A stretch of 64,000 nt of DNA, from assembly GCA_963556145.1 (NCBI GenBank), contig OY744470.1, positions 4,278,001-4,342,000 of the forward strand. The letters run 5' to 3'. The stretch comes from Hygrocybe punicea (lineage: Eukaryota > Basidiomycota > Agaricomycetes > Agaricales > Hygrophoraceae). Under the pieces are notes generated by a model. It had not been told where the DNA came from. It saw only the letters and a program-made list of their open reading frames with translations, and did not search any database. This document shows, one piece after another, positions 1 to 9,996 of the stretch (its first letter is position 1; each line of letters opens with the position of its first letter). The translations under genes were made by a program, and so were the position numbers.

Positions 1-2
1 AG

Positions 3-2541
3 AAACGTATCAAGCATTATGGAAAAGGCACAGGGACAACTGTCCTTAGGAAACACCTTGCCGATGCCCATATTGACATTTGGGTCCCTGGATGCGAGAA
101 ACTGGACATTCGAATCACTGCAAAAGAAGTACGGCAGGCAGTAGACGACTATCATAGACAGCAGGGCCACACTGCTGGGGCTGCCAAGCAGTCAACTCCG
201 CAACCAGGGCGACCTGAATTTTCCAAGGAAGCATTTGTAGACGCGATCGCCGAGTTTATTGTTGCAGACGACCAGGTTATTAGTAATTATGTTGATGCTC
301 CCCAGTACATCACACTAATTTGTTTCAAGTCTATCAATGTCATTGAGTGTCCACAACTACGGGCCATCTTCATGATGCTGCGTCAAGAGCTGAAAGACTC
401 GGACATTCCGCATAGGTCGACAATTCGGAGTCGCATTCTAGAGTTGTGGGATGAGCATCTTGATGGACTAGAGACCAAAATGGCGGTATGTGATAGTTGT
501 GATCTACTCATCTTTGCTGGGGAATGTAATCAGCTTCAACAGGCATCTCTCGGCAAAGTCTCGTTTACAATGGATATGTGGTCGGATCCCAACTTGACAC
601 CATACATGGCTGTCACAGCGCATTGGATCGAAGCAAAGATTCAGCAAACATCACACGGCCCACAGCATATCTTACAATTGCGAGCTGATTTAGTGGGATT
701 TACACGAGTCCCAGGCCATCATAGTGGAGAACACCTTGCACAAGCGTTTATCCATATTCTAAATCGTATTAAGATTCTACACAAGGTTTATATAATTTTC
801 TGAGCCTTTCGTTTAATTTTGACCATCTAATATGTAGATTGGATGGATCACCCTTGATAACGCATCCAACAACGACACATTTATGGTTGCATTACACTGT
901 GAGCTCTGCAAGCTCAACATTCCTTTCGATGCTATCAAACGGCGGATCTGGTATCAGTTCTATTGTATGCTTGTTTGTTGAAAGATTCATTCTCTGTGCT
1001 AGATGTTTCCCCCACGTAGTTAATCTAGCTTGCAAAGCCGTTCTCACCGCAATTACAAACATAGATTTTGCACGGTTTGACTCACCTAATTTTGTCCCTG
1101 ACAATACAGTGGCCTCGACGCTTCGTGAGGCTATCAACAAAGACCCCATTGCAAGTTCTCGCACTCTTGTTCGTACGGTATGTATTCTGTTAGATCATGT
1201 GGTAGTTTGCTTCTTCCTCATAGATAATAAGATACGTGCCTCCTCATTGCGCCGACAATATTTCTCAGAGGTTCTGAAAACTCTCAAACAAGGCGATCTA
1301 CAGTTATTACGCGACGTTGATACACGATGGTCATCGACATTGCTAATGGTGGAACGTGTGCTGATTCTCCGTGCAGTAAGTAGCTCTGCAAGGCTTTTTT
1401 TATTCTACAAGCTTAGATGTTAGGCAATTGAAAAGTTTCTCGAAAGCGAGGACTTCAAGGAACTTCGCCAATACCAGCTTCACACAAATGAATGGAAGGC
1501 TCTCGAGGCCTTCAGGGTCATCCTTGCAGTACGTCCTTTTACCATTTCTCCACCCAGCCCAGCCTGAAGTGTCTTCCAGGTACCACACGGTTTCCAGCAG
1601 AAGCTTTCAGGAGAGAAAACACCAACATTGTGTCACGCCATCCCATTTTATGATGCAATGATGCGAGTATGGGAAAAACATCAAGTCGACAGCCCAGAAA
1701 CAGCCCATGTGGTCGATGCTGGTCTCGACAAGCTAGAATCATATTCATTGAGAGCATCATCGGTTCCGGCATACATTTTAGCAATGCGTATGTATCAATA
1801 TCTGGTCTTGATGCGTGTATTGAATTTGACCTGTTAGTCATCAATCCCGCCGTAAAACTCAAGTGGTACAAGCGATGGGAACCTTCCAAAGTAGAGTCCG
1901 TGATAGCACTGTTCATTCGTGAGGTGCGTGAACTGTCTTTCACACATCCTAACAAGCTAATGTAAAACCCAGCTGCGAGCCTACCAGAAACAACCAGATG
2001 TCCACAGCCAACCCCCAGCAACTAGGTCTGGCACAGCCCGGCATTTCGATGCTTGGGCTGATGAAATTCTCGGCCTTGAGGAGGAGGATATCACACAGGG
2101 ACGTACCTTGGAGGGAGAAGTTGCGTCATATCTGGCAGATTCACAGATCGGAACCAGCATGCTGACATATTGGTATATGTTCCATTCATCGGTTCAAGTC
2201 CTCTGATCTAAATATCTCTATATTACAGGCAGGAGAACCAGTTGCGCTATCCCACAATTTTTGCACTCGCAATGGATATTCTTCCTATCCAAGGTTCTGC
2301 TGTACCTTGTGAACGGGTGTTCTCATCCAGCAAAGAAACCACAACTGCGCGTCGCAACTGCCTTGGCCCGGAGCTAATGGAAGCTCTGCAAATGCTGAAG
2401 TTCGCATACAAGAAGGGGAGGGAGCTAGATTTCACTGCAGGAACCAGTCGAATGGATGAACTTGAGCAACTGACTGCCTTGACTGGCAGTATGCCCGGAG
2501 ATATGTCAGATTTTATTGAACACTTGCGGGGCCAGGCATAG
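3..2541 (+). CDS. hAT transposase (5' part missing), many short introns
   Basis: Transposase of the hAT superfamily, which cuts and pastes the element using its terminal repeats. The frame runs through about ten exons joined at GT-AG introns of 50-80 bases, for example after VADDQ near 264, at 487-540 and at about 2172-2229. Landmarks are the RNase H-like core segment SFTMDMWSDPN near 564, ITLDNASNND near 848, CFPHVVNLACKAVL near 1003 and DTRWSSTLLM near 1318. The C-terminal dimerisation motif PCERVFSSSKET lies at about 2301-2340, and the stop follows GQA at 2541. I saw no in-frame stop in the spliced reading, so this copy may be coding-competent. The N-terminal BED finger lies beyond the window edge. 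Confidence 0.8.
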
Positions 2542-2771
2542 ACTCAGAATTCCATGTACAACAACCTTAGATTGTCGAGTGCTCGGAAACAAGCAAATGG
2601 GCATTGAAAAAGTTCCTAATATGGAGATGAGCTCCAGCTTACCAGCTCATTAGCAGCTTGAGCTGAAGCTGCCTTCCATTTTGAACGAAGCTGAGCGAAG
2701 AGAAGCCAAACTGTGGGAAAAGCCAATGAAGCTGAGCCAAAGCCGAGCGGAGCCAAGCGGTGGCAACACTA
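3..2771 (+). mobile_element. hAT transposon, partial (hAT1), cut by the left window edge
   Basis: The right end of a hAT-superfamily DNA transposon is present and the left end lies outside the window. The terminus reads GTGGCAACACTA (ending 2771), which matches the inverted terminus of the second hAT element at 21041 and 30328. The 130 bases inside the end are rich in GCTGAGC/GCCGAGC-type subterminal motifs, as in other hAT ends. A plus-strand transposase fills most of the visible part. Unlike the element at 21041-30328, only about 230 bases separate the transposase stop from the terminus, so no cargo gene sits there. It abuts a copy of repeat X on its right. Confidence 0.85.
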
Positions 2772-2932
2772 GGACCACATGTTATTTTCCAGTATAACAA
2801 GTAGGATCATATCTTGTGCCCAAAAAAAAAGTCCCCTACATACAATCAACTTCATTAATTAATTAATTACGAACCCTCACTGAGCCAGGTCTGATAAAGA
2901 ATGAGTCTTTAATAAATTAAAAGAACTCGTAA
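2772..2932 (-). repeat. Repeat X, terminal remnant (copy 3)
   Basis: This stretch matches one end of repeat X seen at 15991-17106 and 20375-31564. Shared landmarks are GTAGGATCATATCT...GCCC, the TTAATTAATTAATTACGAACC tract, TCACTGA, and the terminal TTAATAAATTAAAAGAACTC followed by GTAAC at 2932. It lies directly against the right end of the partial hAT element, so hAT1 appears to have inserted into this X copy. It has no coding capacity. Confidence 0.75.
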
Positions 2933-4030
2933 CCTTTCCTGCAGGAATCTTATTCGTTGAATAAGTTGGCTCAGACTAACCCGATCCTCACAGAATTTTG
3001 GGATCTCATTTTTGACTGTATTTAGAACATTTGATAGGGAGCCGATTTCTTATTTTCATCCTCGATCTCGCAAAAAATGTCTTCTACAGCTTTTCTTTCC
3101 TGATTTGATTGGACATGTCACAAAAATCATCACAGCATGTGACCTTACGCTGGATGGACGACATCTACCTTACAGAGGCCACCTCCCACCCTTCCAGCAG
3201 GAGTTCCAGGGCCCGATATTTCATGTCAGCGCCAATCCCGCGATAGACCATGATGAACTGAGAAGAAAGGGCCCTTCGGAAGCAAGATCTAGAGGCAGGA
3301 GGGTGAGTTTGAGGATTTTTGGTATTTTTCTGATTTTTCTGATTTATTTTATTTTATTTGCACACAAATTGAAACCGCGAGCAAGGTTTTCGAAAACGGT
3401 TGTAGGGTTGAATCAAATTTAAATACGATGCCACCCGCAACACTTAGTCCCCCCCCCCCCCGGCTAAATGTGGAAATGTTTCCAGGCAAATGGACAATCG
3501 TCCGCTACCGACCGCCACACCGTGGCTCAATGGCTGCAAGTTGAACTATAAACCCCCCCCCCCCTGACCAGACAACACAATCTACATTCTTTCCTCTATT
3601 TTGACTTTACCCTAAAATTTATTATCCTCGATGAACTTCGCAACGAAACACGATCTTGACTCGGAAGACGTGTCCTCCTCCCCTCGCAGATCTCGTCGCG
3701 CAGGTCATGTATGTTTTAACTCTCATTTCGACCTAACCGTTACATTTGACTTATCTCTTCATCATTCTCGGAGGACCACTTGGAAGTCGTCATATCCTCA
3801 GCCACAAGGGCCAGACGTGCTGTAGCTCGAGTAAGTGCGTTTAATTCCTTTCGGTTGGGCCGTCAGTCACATTGTTTCAAAGAATGTCCGAATCAACCAC
3901 GATGGCACGACAACCCAGGTCATGTCCGGTCGCCATGCAGTTCCGGTGAGCAAAATAGCTCGGAGTCTTGGACAGTCAGTCGCCAAACATATGACTTATC
4001 CGTTTCAATTTTCCTTCATAGAACTTCGCA
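2933..4030. other. No confident gene; poly-C tracts and a decayed leader region
   Basis: I recognise no product here. An open frame at 3012-3422 (136 codons) resembles nothing I know and has no supporting splice structure. Two C homopolymers lie at about 3449-3461 and 3553-3564. Short stretches near 3631-3720 and 3820-3870 echo the leader exon of the gene at 4031: a start beginning MNFATKHD, then a GTAAGT donor followed by TCCTTTCGGT. This suggests an old partial duplication of the upstream part of that gene. Confidence 0.4.
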
Positions 4031-4867
4031 ATGAACCGTGATGCTGAGTGGGAAGAGGCGACACGTACTGCTCGGTCATCCGGACCCAGTCTTACTCCAG
4101 GTCGAGTAAGTTCCAAAGACTCCTTTCGGTCTATCCATCGATTCCTTTCTGATGCGTGCTTGTTTGCAGTCTGACGCCAGAGTCTATCCACCTCTAGAAG
4201 AGGTGTATGGATGCAAGATCCCCGAGCGCCTCCCAGACCATTTTCCATATGACGATTGGCACTATGGCAAGAAGCAGCTCACTATCAACCACAACCTACA
4301 GGGGTTCCCTAGAATCTTGTTCCTCCCAAAGCGATATGATATACTCGGGGTTTCACTGTGGATGGGCGAGCGGGGCCTGGGATTGGCTGAACCCGAGGCA
4401 ATCGTGCAGCATGGACTCCTGTTAAAGTTCCCGTTCAACCATGTGTTCCCGTTCTACATTCGGGTTAGTGGTTTCATTCGGTCTCATACAAGGTTGAATG
4501 AAAACTAGCTGTCTAAAATGTTTCCTTTTCTTGTAGTGGCCTGGTTATGAACATCTCGATACGCAATACATGATAACCTTCCCTGATCTCCGATATCCTA
4601 ACCGTGTTCAAACGTATGGTTCATTCCTTCCGTTCATTTGTAGCCATCTTCGCGATTTCTATGACGTGAGCTAGTGTTTCATTGTCCTGGCCACATACCT
4701 AATTTTCGCATCCTTTCCTTCAGCAGAGCGCTGACAAATTCCGTGGATTTGGGGTTCGGCTGGGTGACGGTGGTGTCAATATCACTAACATCCGTCTGAC
4801 TCAGATTTTCACAAGAGACGATGGGAACAGTTGGGAGCCGGAACTCACTTACATCATGGAGGATTGA
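4031..4867 (+). CDS. Hypothetical multicopy Agaricomycete protein, four exons
   Basis: I do not recognise a function. Four exons join cleanly in frame: 4031-4105, 4170-4463, 4537-4665 and 4724-4867. Every junction is GT-AG and phase 0, giving about 213 residues ending LTYIMED. Visible blocks are YPPLEEVYGCKIPERLP, HNLQGFPRILFLPKRYD and WPGYEHLDTQYMITFP. The last begins exon 3 and recurs as WPGYEDLDW on the opposite strand near 5300, so this is a dispersed family in this genome. There is no signal peptide or membrane segment. The start was chosen because exon 1 ends exactly at the donor in phase 0. Its transposon-rich surroundings suggest a mobile or expanded family rather than a housekeeping gene. 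Confidence 0.55.
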
Positions 4868-5132
4868 GTCCCAAAACAAGTTGTCGAACCTATTGTGTGT
4901 AGCCACACCGACACTAATTATGCACAATCACTATGTAGAGCCTCGGATATGCCCCAAACTGTTTGTATTGTTCCCAAGAATATGCCCTACATGTATAGAG
5001 AAATATGTTATAACAGCTATAATTGCATTGAGTCAACACCATGTGATCCTCAACAACATTCCACAATGCCGACAACGTCTTCATCTCGAAACAATATCCA
5101 TGTCGTGCCTGTAGATATCGGTCAAAAATGAT
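4868..5132. other. 3' flank, no gene seen
   Basis: AT-rich sequence after the stop of the hypothetical gene. Short open frames here look random and none has a recognisable motif. Confidence 0.4.
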
Positions 5133-5345
5133 TCAGGACAGGCACCCGTTTGAGGGTGGATGGGTGAGGGGCAGCGGGCCGTGGAATAAACATATCACGT
5201 ACTCGTACTTATAAAATCTTCGAACTTCTGGGCAATGAGATATGCGAGCTCTTGCCGTTTTGATCAAGACGGTCCGACCGTAGATGGGTATCTCAACCAG
5301 CCAATCAAGGTCTTCGTAACCTGGCCACCAATGAAGAGGGCTCAT
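5133..5345 (-). pseudogene. Fragment of the WPGYE hypothetical family
   Basis: A 70-codon minus-strand frame carries WPGYEDLDWLVEIPI, which aligns with the start of exon 3 of the gene at 4031-4867 (WPGYEHLDTQYMITFP). Neighbouring exons of the family are not identifiable on this strand, so it is probably a broken copy in inverted orientation. Confidence 0.4.
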
Positions 5346-6415
5346 CAGTCAGTGTCGTTCCGAGAACATTTTGTATTTTTTCCTCCCAGTCAGTTTTAGG
5401 AAATCAAATACCATCAGTGCAAACTATGAATGTCAAGTGGCTCCCCCTCTCCGCCAGGGAGCTGAACAATCTTGTACATGTATGTGGGCCCCGCAATCCG
5501 ACGCCAGAGATACAATCTGTCATGACCGTCCCCGTTGCAATTCACAGTATCAATGAGAATCCTGAATGAGAATCCTGAATGTGGCAACGCTCATCGCCGA
5601 GCAACCGTACAAGTCACGTCATTCGGAGGTGCACTGGACGTTTGCGCCCGAGTCGTCGTTATGGCAGGACCCCTACAGCGACAGAGGTGCAACGGCAACG
5701 AATGACCTCGCGCACGCCGGGGCACGCGTCAATTGACGCAGTCGTACACGTTCGCGAGGTGCGCCAGCATGAGGAGGGAAGGGACTCCAAGGGAGGCAGG
5801 GCGACAAGGAGATGGCGGGGACTTTCTCGTCCCTCGACCTCCTTCCTGTCACCCCATCCCAACCCGTCCTCCTCATTGGCTTTGCCATCGCCCCTGGGCC
5901 CTCGCTGTCGTTGTCGTCGCCATCGAGGCTGCCCGGTTGGTTGTTGTCCCACTCACTCTGTGGTGAGCAGAAGTCGGAAGGGAAGGGATCAGCAGTCTTA
6001 CCTAGGCCGATAGGTGGGTTATTGTTCATTGTTCTCGTTGTTGTTAGTGGAGGTAGATTGGCCGCCAAATAGAAAATCAAGTTAGAAAAAATTACTCAAC
6101 AAAACAAAAAAAAAACAAGCATTTGACGGTGGTGGCAGTCGGACTCGGAGTGGCGGTGGAGAGACGTTGTTTGTTGTGGTCATCGTGGTCGTGGTCGTGG
6201 TCGTGGTTGTGGATAACGAGGAAGGCTCGTCAACCTAGTGTTAGAATGCCAGCTACATGTTGGTAACTTGGGCCTTCAGCGCTTCAGCTTTTGCCGTGAG
6301 TACCCATTTCTTGTCCGGATTTGACGCTGTGCCTTAGCAGGTTAGTCTCGTATCAGCGTTCTTGCCATTCGGGGCGTACCGAGACGGTGTTTAAAATTTC
6401 ACAAAGGTACTCTGG
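5346..6415. other. No gene recognised; simple repeats
   Basis: Open frames exist on both strands near 5580-6080, but their proteins are low-complexity (R/G/P/S-rich) and mirror one another, as expected of GC-rich shadow frames. A CGTGGT microsatellite lies near 6183-6212. Nothing here supports a product. Confidence 0.4.
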
Positions 6416-6577
6416 TCTATGTTCGTGCAGGCTATAGTTTTGGTCAATTTTGAGGGTATATGGAGAGAGTTGTGATTACAGAATAGCAATCTTCTTTTTG
6501 GGGGAAACAACACGCAGAGGTTTTTTCAAACCCGAAACCAAGGTCCAGACTTAAACGAGGAGTCCGATGAGCTGCGA
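6416..6577 (+). repeat. Direct repeat A, copy 1
   Basis: About 162 bases starting TCTATGTTCGTGCAGGC and ending GAGTCCGATGAGCTGCGA are repeated almost perfectly at 7301-7462; I see one difference, GAATAGCAATC versus GAATGGCAATC. With repeat B it forms the order A-x-B-A-y-B. Confidence 0.85.
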
Positions 6578-6741
6578 GGGCGGGTGGGCCAAGCAGTAGA
6601 TCGGGCGTGGGGCTTCTTTATTAGGACGTGAACGATGCGTCGAGCTGATTGTAATGAGGTGGAGTGGTCAACGAAGATGCCTACTGCTAGAGGAGTGGCG
6701 GGTGGGTTGAATGAGTGGGTGGAGAATTGGCTAAAAAGGTA

Positions 6742-7130
6742 CTGTACCAATTCGGTCAATTCACCGGTAGGTGTGACGTGTGACGCTGCCGGTGAATTGG
6801 CCAATTCACCATAAGTGGAGGTGATGCGTGACATCAAGCAAACTTCACCGTTCTCAATGCTCAAATCCAAGATCTTGACACATATTTGCCAAGCCCCAAT
6901 CTCTCTGTGTATTCACTTCTTACTTTCAAAATCCCCCAGGCTACACAGAGTTCACAAACAGCCATTAATGATGCCTATATCAACAACAAACCCCCCAGAT
7001 ACAATTACTTAAAAAGGAAATGGTTTGATCAATTCACCGATCTTCTGTGTGATGCGTGACACAGCGTGATTTTTCACCGGTCTGAGGTCAAGCGTGACGC
7101 GTGACAGGTGAACTGACCGAATTGGTACAG
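6742..7130. mobile_element. 389-bp MITE, TA-flanked (Tc1/mariner-like)
   Basis: Left terminus CTGTACCAATTCGGTCA and right terminus TGACCGAATTGGTACAG are inverted repeats. The matching region extends about 24 bases with one mismatch, and related GTGACGYGTGACGC motifs lie just inside each end. TA dinucleotides sit at both edges (6740-6741 and 7131-7132), as expected for Tc1/mariner-type target duplication. There is no coding capacity. It interrupts the spacer between repeats A and B. Confidence 0.75.
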
Positions 7131-7145
7131 TAGTGGGGGGGTGGG

Positions 7146-7300
7146 AGAAAGAAAAGATGGCCGCTCTGAGAGGAGCAGACGGATATCTTAGATAGCGACG
7201 AGTGAAGGTGCGAGGCTGAGAGCCTTGGACCTTAACTCGCCCAATTCGTACATAGACTTAATTCTAATTTACCCTCGTTCCTCGTGTTTTTAGAAAGCAA
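7146..7300 (-). repeat. Direct repeat B, copy 1
   Basis: These 155 bases recur at 8871-9025 with one visible mismatch (GACGAGTGAAG versus GACGAGGGAAG). Copy 2 ends 12 bases upstream of the start codon of the minus-strand gene at 8859, so B behaves like the 5' leader or LTR of that gene. Copy 1 lies downstream of it. Confidence 0.85.
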
Positions 7301-7462
7301 TCTATGTTCGTGCAGGCTATAGTTTTGGTCAATTTTGAGGGTATATGGAGAGAGTTGTGATTACAGAATGGCAATCTTCTTTTTGGGGGAAACAACACGC
7401 AGAGGTTTTTTCAAACCCGAAACCAAGGTCCAGACTTAAACGAGGAGTCCGATGAGCTGCGA
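7301..7462 (+). repeat. Direct repeat A, copy 2
   Basis: Second copy of repeat A, directly fused to the end of repeat B copy 1. The contiguous B-A block (317 bases) may represent one complete long terminal repeat shared by two tandem element copies. Confidence 0.8.
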
Positions 7463-7674
7463 TTCCCATATTTTAGGAGCCCAGCGACGCGTCGAGCGAA
7501 GTGGACTCCCAATCATTAGGCGGTGGGCTCTCTTCCGAGTAGTCTTCGTCTGTTGTCAGACGGTGATGGACTGGTGAGGCGGATTGTCGCCAGGCGCCAT
7601 CAGGCCGTTTGTAGTCTCGATTACGGTGGGAAGGGGTGCTGGGACCTGTCCTTTGTGTTAAGCCAATTTGTTGG

Positions 7675-8859
7675 TCAGCCTGTTGTCAAAGGGGGGGTTA
7701 AGACGGGGAGCATGCATGGTGCAAAACAGGAGCATGCGTGGTGCAAAGTAGGAGCATGCGTGGTGCAAAGTAGAAGCATGCATGGTGCAAAGTAGGAGCA
7801 TGCGTGGTGCAAAACAGGAGCATGCGTGCAAACAGGGGCACGGATGGCATAACGCGGGCGCATGCAATATGGGGGTGCGAGTGGCGGGTAATGGGCGATG
7901 TTCGTGGAATAGAGCGGAGAATCTTGATTAGCTGATGAATGGGAAACAGGTATGGGAGGGAGACTTACGCAGAAGTCCCTCTCATTGTCTCTGGTTCTGC
8001 GATCTTCCCAATAAACTTCTTCCCTGGTTTTGCGCATGATGTCTTCGTTAATGACGGCAATGTTATATGCACCTCGTGGCGAGGGTATGGCGAGGTGCCA
8101 TAGTCGGCGTTGTCTGGCTTGGTAAAGCAGGAGTGCCTTCTGGTCTAATGTGTCACGGGAGGACCTGAATTCATGGACCTGCAAGTTGCCCCAGAAGGTG
8201 GCGAGCATGATGACGCGCTCAGCAGGCCATTCCGCTGCTTCCATGGCTAGTATCATTCTGGGTACAGCTTGACAGAAGTCCTCCCATGGTATTTCTTTGT
8301 CGTCGACGGCTTTTTTGGAGTGACGGGCGGCTGCCGCGGTGACCCAAGAAGTGGATCCATCGGGGTTTCGGGAAATTGCCATAGCATCGTCATCTACTGT
8401 CGTGCTAGTTTTCATGGCGTCATCTAGGCCGTCGTTGGTGTAGTACCATAATTCAATATATTGGCCTTTTTCCATCATTTTGGTGGCATAGTTGGAGGCG
8501 AAGACCGGCGCGATGGTGGGCATTGGTCGATCGGGTATTGGGATGTATTTCGTCTTATTCTTCTTCATCGTGTCCTTACGGAGGGCCTCCTGTTCTTGAG
8601 CGAGCAGTAATGCTCGCTGTTCGGCGGCTTCCTGTTCGCGTAGTATCTCGTTTGCTTGTGCTGCAATGTCGTTCTGGTGCTGATCCTGCCATTGTTGCTT
8701 TTCCAGGTTGTTGCCGGCCCTCCAGACGTTGACCAGAAGTAGGGTGGCTTGTTCGTCTGTGGTATTGGCATTGACGAAGGGGGCACGGACCAGTGCATAC
8801 GTCTCGGATGCGAAGTCGGGGCATTGGAGGAGTGCGGGGTCAAACTGGATTCTATTCAT
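7675..8859 (-). CDS. Gag-like multicopy Agaricomycete protein
   Basis: The 394-codon frame starts MNRIQFDPALLQ. It contains a Gln/Ala/Glu-rich coiled-coil stretch (residues about 50-95), then conserved blocks PIPDRPMPTIAP, EKGQYIELWYYTN, WEDFCQAVPRMI, ERVIMLATFWGNLQ and KTREEVYWEDRR. I know this arrangement as a repetitive Agaricomycete family with a retroelement gag character, and I cannot name an enzymatic activity. A consensus donor (GTAAGT on the minus strand) lies after RDNERDFC, so the real exon may end at 7969. The His/Cys-rich C-terminus read from the 22-bp minisatellite would then be read-through rather than protein. No reverse transcriptase or integrase is nearby. Repeat B sits immediately upstream and may be its LTR leader. 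Confidence 0.55.
   Translation of the reverse strand: MNRIQFDPALLQCPDFASETYALVRAPFVNANTTDEQATLLLVNVWRAGNNLEKQQWQDQHQNDIAAQANEILREQEAAEQRALLLAQEQEALRKDTMKKNKTKYIPIPDRPMPTIAPVFASNYATKMMEKGQYIELWYYTNDGLDDAMKTSTTVDDDAMAISRNPDGSTSWVTAAAARHSKKAVDDKEIPWEDFCQAVPRMILAMEAAEWPAERVIMLATFWGNLQVHEFRSSRDTLDQKALLLYQARQRRLWHLAIPSPRGAYNIAVINEDIMRKTREEVYWEDRRTRDNERDFCVSLPPIPVSHSSANQDSPLYSTNIAHYPPLAPPYCMRPRYAIRAPVCTHAPVLHHACSYFAPCMLLLCTTHAPTLHHACSCFAPCMLPVLTPPLTTG
7708..7838. repeat. 22-bp minisatellite, about five to six units
   Basis: Tandem 22-bp units built on GAGCATGCGTGGTGCAAAGTAG start at 7708, 7730, 7752, 7774, 7796 and 7818, the last one partial. The array lies beyond a good splice donor of the minus-strand gene, and the open frame there runs through it. 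Confidence 0.85.
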
Positions 8860-8870
8860 TTTGCAGAAAA

Positions 8871-9025
8871 AGAAAGAAAAGATGGCCGCTCTGAGAGGAG
8901 CAGACGGATATCTTAGATAGCGACGAGGGAAGGTGCGAGGCTGAGAGCCTTGGACCTTAACTCGCCCAATTCGTACATAGACTTAATTCTAATTTACCCT
9001 CGTTCCTCGTGTTTTTAGAAAGCAA
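8871..9025 (-). repeat. Direct repeat B, copy 2
   Basis: Second copy of the 155-base repeat, placed as the 5' leader of the gag-like gene. See copy 1 at 7146-7300. Confidence 0.85.
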
Positions 9026-9119
9026 CATAGAACGTCTGGTGAGTTTCGTTTAGGGTGTGGGTCCCCAGCATGTGACGTCTCTCAATCACAAATGTAGTGT
9101 AGATCGTGTACTTACAATT

Positions 9120-9719
9120 ATGCCTGAATTCACCTCCTACAATAATTTTTTTCACAACTTTGGGTTCCCAGACTCTGGTTACGGGACTGGACATAGCTCA
9201 GGCACCTCTGAAAGCTCAATTGACACCCAGGAAGAAGATGAAAACCCAGATGCTCACAGATGGCAGATGGCTAACTGTTGGAAATTCCTGAAACATACTG
9301 GCGACATACATGAGAGAGTCTTGAGGATCATTGGGTATGCAAATACTCTGCATGTCAACTTGCCAATCCTTCTTTGGGCCATCAGCTGGAATATTGAAGA
9401 ATTGGTCTCGGATCCGAAGATAAAATTTGCTCGGACAACACTCATGGTCAGCAAAGAGCTCCCAGACATTTTAAAGAACTGGCACACTCCACCTTGATCT
9501 CACAACCATGGTATACGCACAAAAGCTGCCGAAACAGTGCTAGAGACCTGGGCAATTGATACAGTCAGCACTAATATCAAGAAGGAGATGTCAGCACTCT
9601 GACCAGTCTTGTCTTTTCCGCAGAACAGGCTCACGGAAAAATCTTTGCTTGGCGTCACTCTTGAAGAGCTTATTCCAGCAGTAAAAAACAAGGCACCAAC
9701 ACTCTGGGGGCTTCTTTGC
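9120..9719 (+). pseudogene. DUF6589-family gene, N-terminal half, split by LTR element 1
   Basis: The frame starts MPEFTSYNNFFHNFG. It carries blocks RVLRIIGYANTLHVN, LWAISWNIEEL, KFARTTLMVSKELPDIL and, after a stop, SHNHGIRTKAAETVLE, ending KAPTLWGLL exactly where the LTR element begins. The rest of the protein resumes at 34363. The family is one I recognise as the repetitive Agaricomycete DUF6589 proteins; its function is unknown to me. Stops at 9495-9497 and 9600-9602 are both TGA at places where CGA (Arg) fits the flow. There is also a likely intron after 9602. Confidence 0.7.
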
Positions 9720-9996
9720 TGATACGCACTATCCTGAGCTCTGATTATATATATTTTGCGATTCCTTGCGATTTGATGCGACTTACCACTCTTTGACCTT
9801 CTGATCACATTGTGACTATTGCGATGTTCTGTGACTTCAGAGATATTTAGTTATGGCACTTCGAAGTATTTCCTTTGTTCTCTTTGTTCTCTATTCATTT
9901 ATCATTCTCTCTACCTATCCCTTCTTCTATATGCCCTTTATCTCACATATCTCCTTTTAGTATCATCCTTTCATCTCTCTTCCTTTGTCCTGACAG
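9720..9996 (+). repeat. Element 1 left LTR, segment 1
   Basis: Matches 33720-33999 of the right LTR, including ATTATATATATTTTGCGATTCC and GAGATATTTAGTTAT. It is interrupted at 9997 by a solo LTR. Confidence 0.85.

Noticed and set aside
5579..6080. Overlapping frames on both strands, up to 144 codons
   Set aside because: Low-complexity R/G/P/S-rich proteins on both strands, as expected from composition; no family resemblance.
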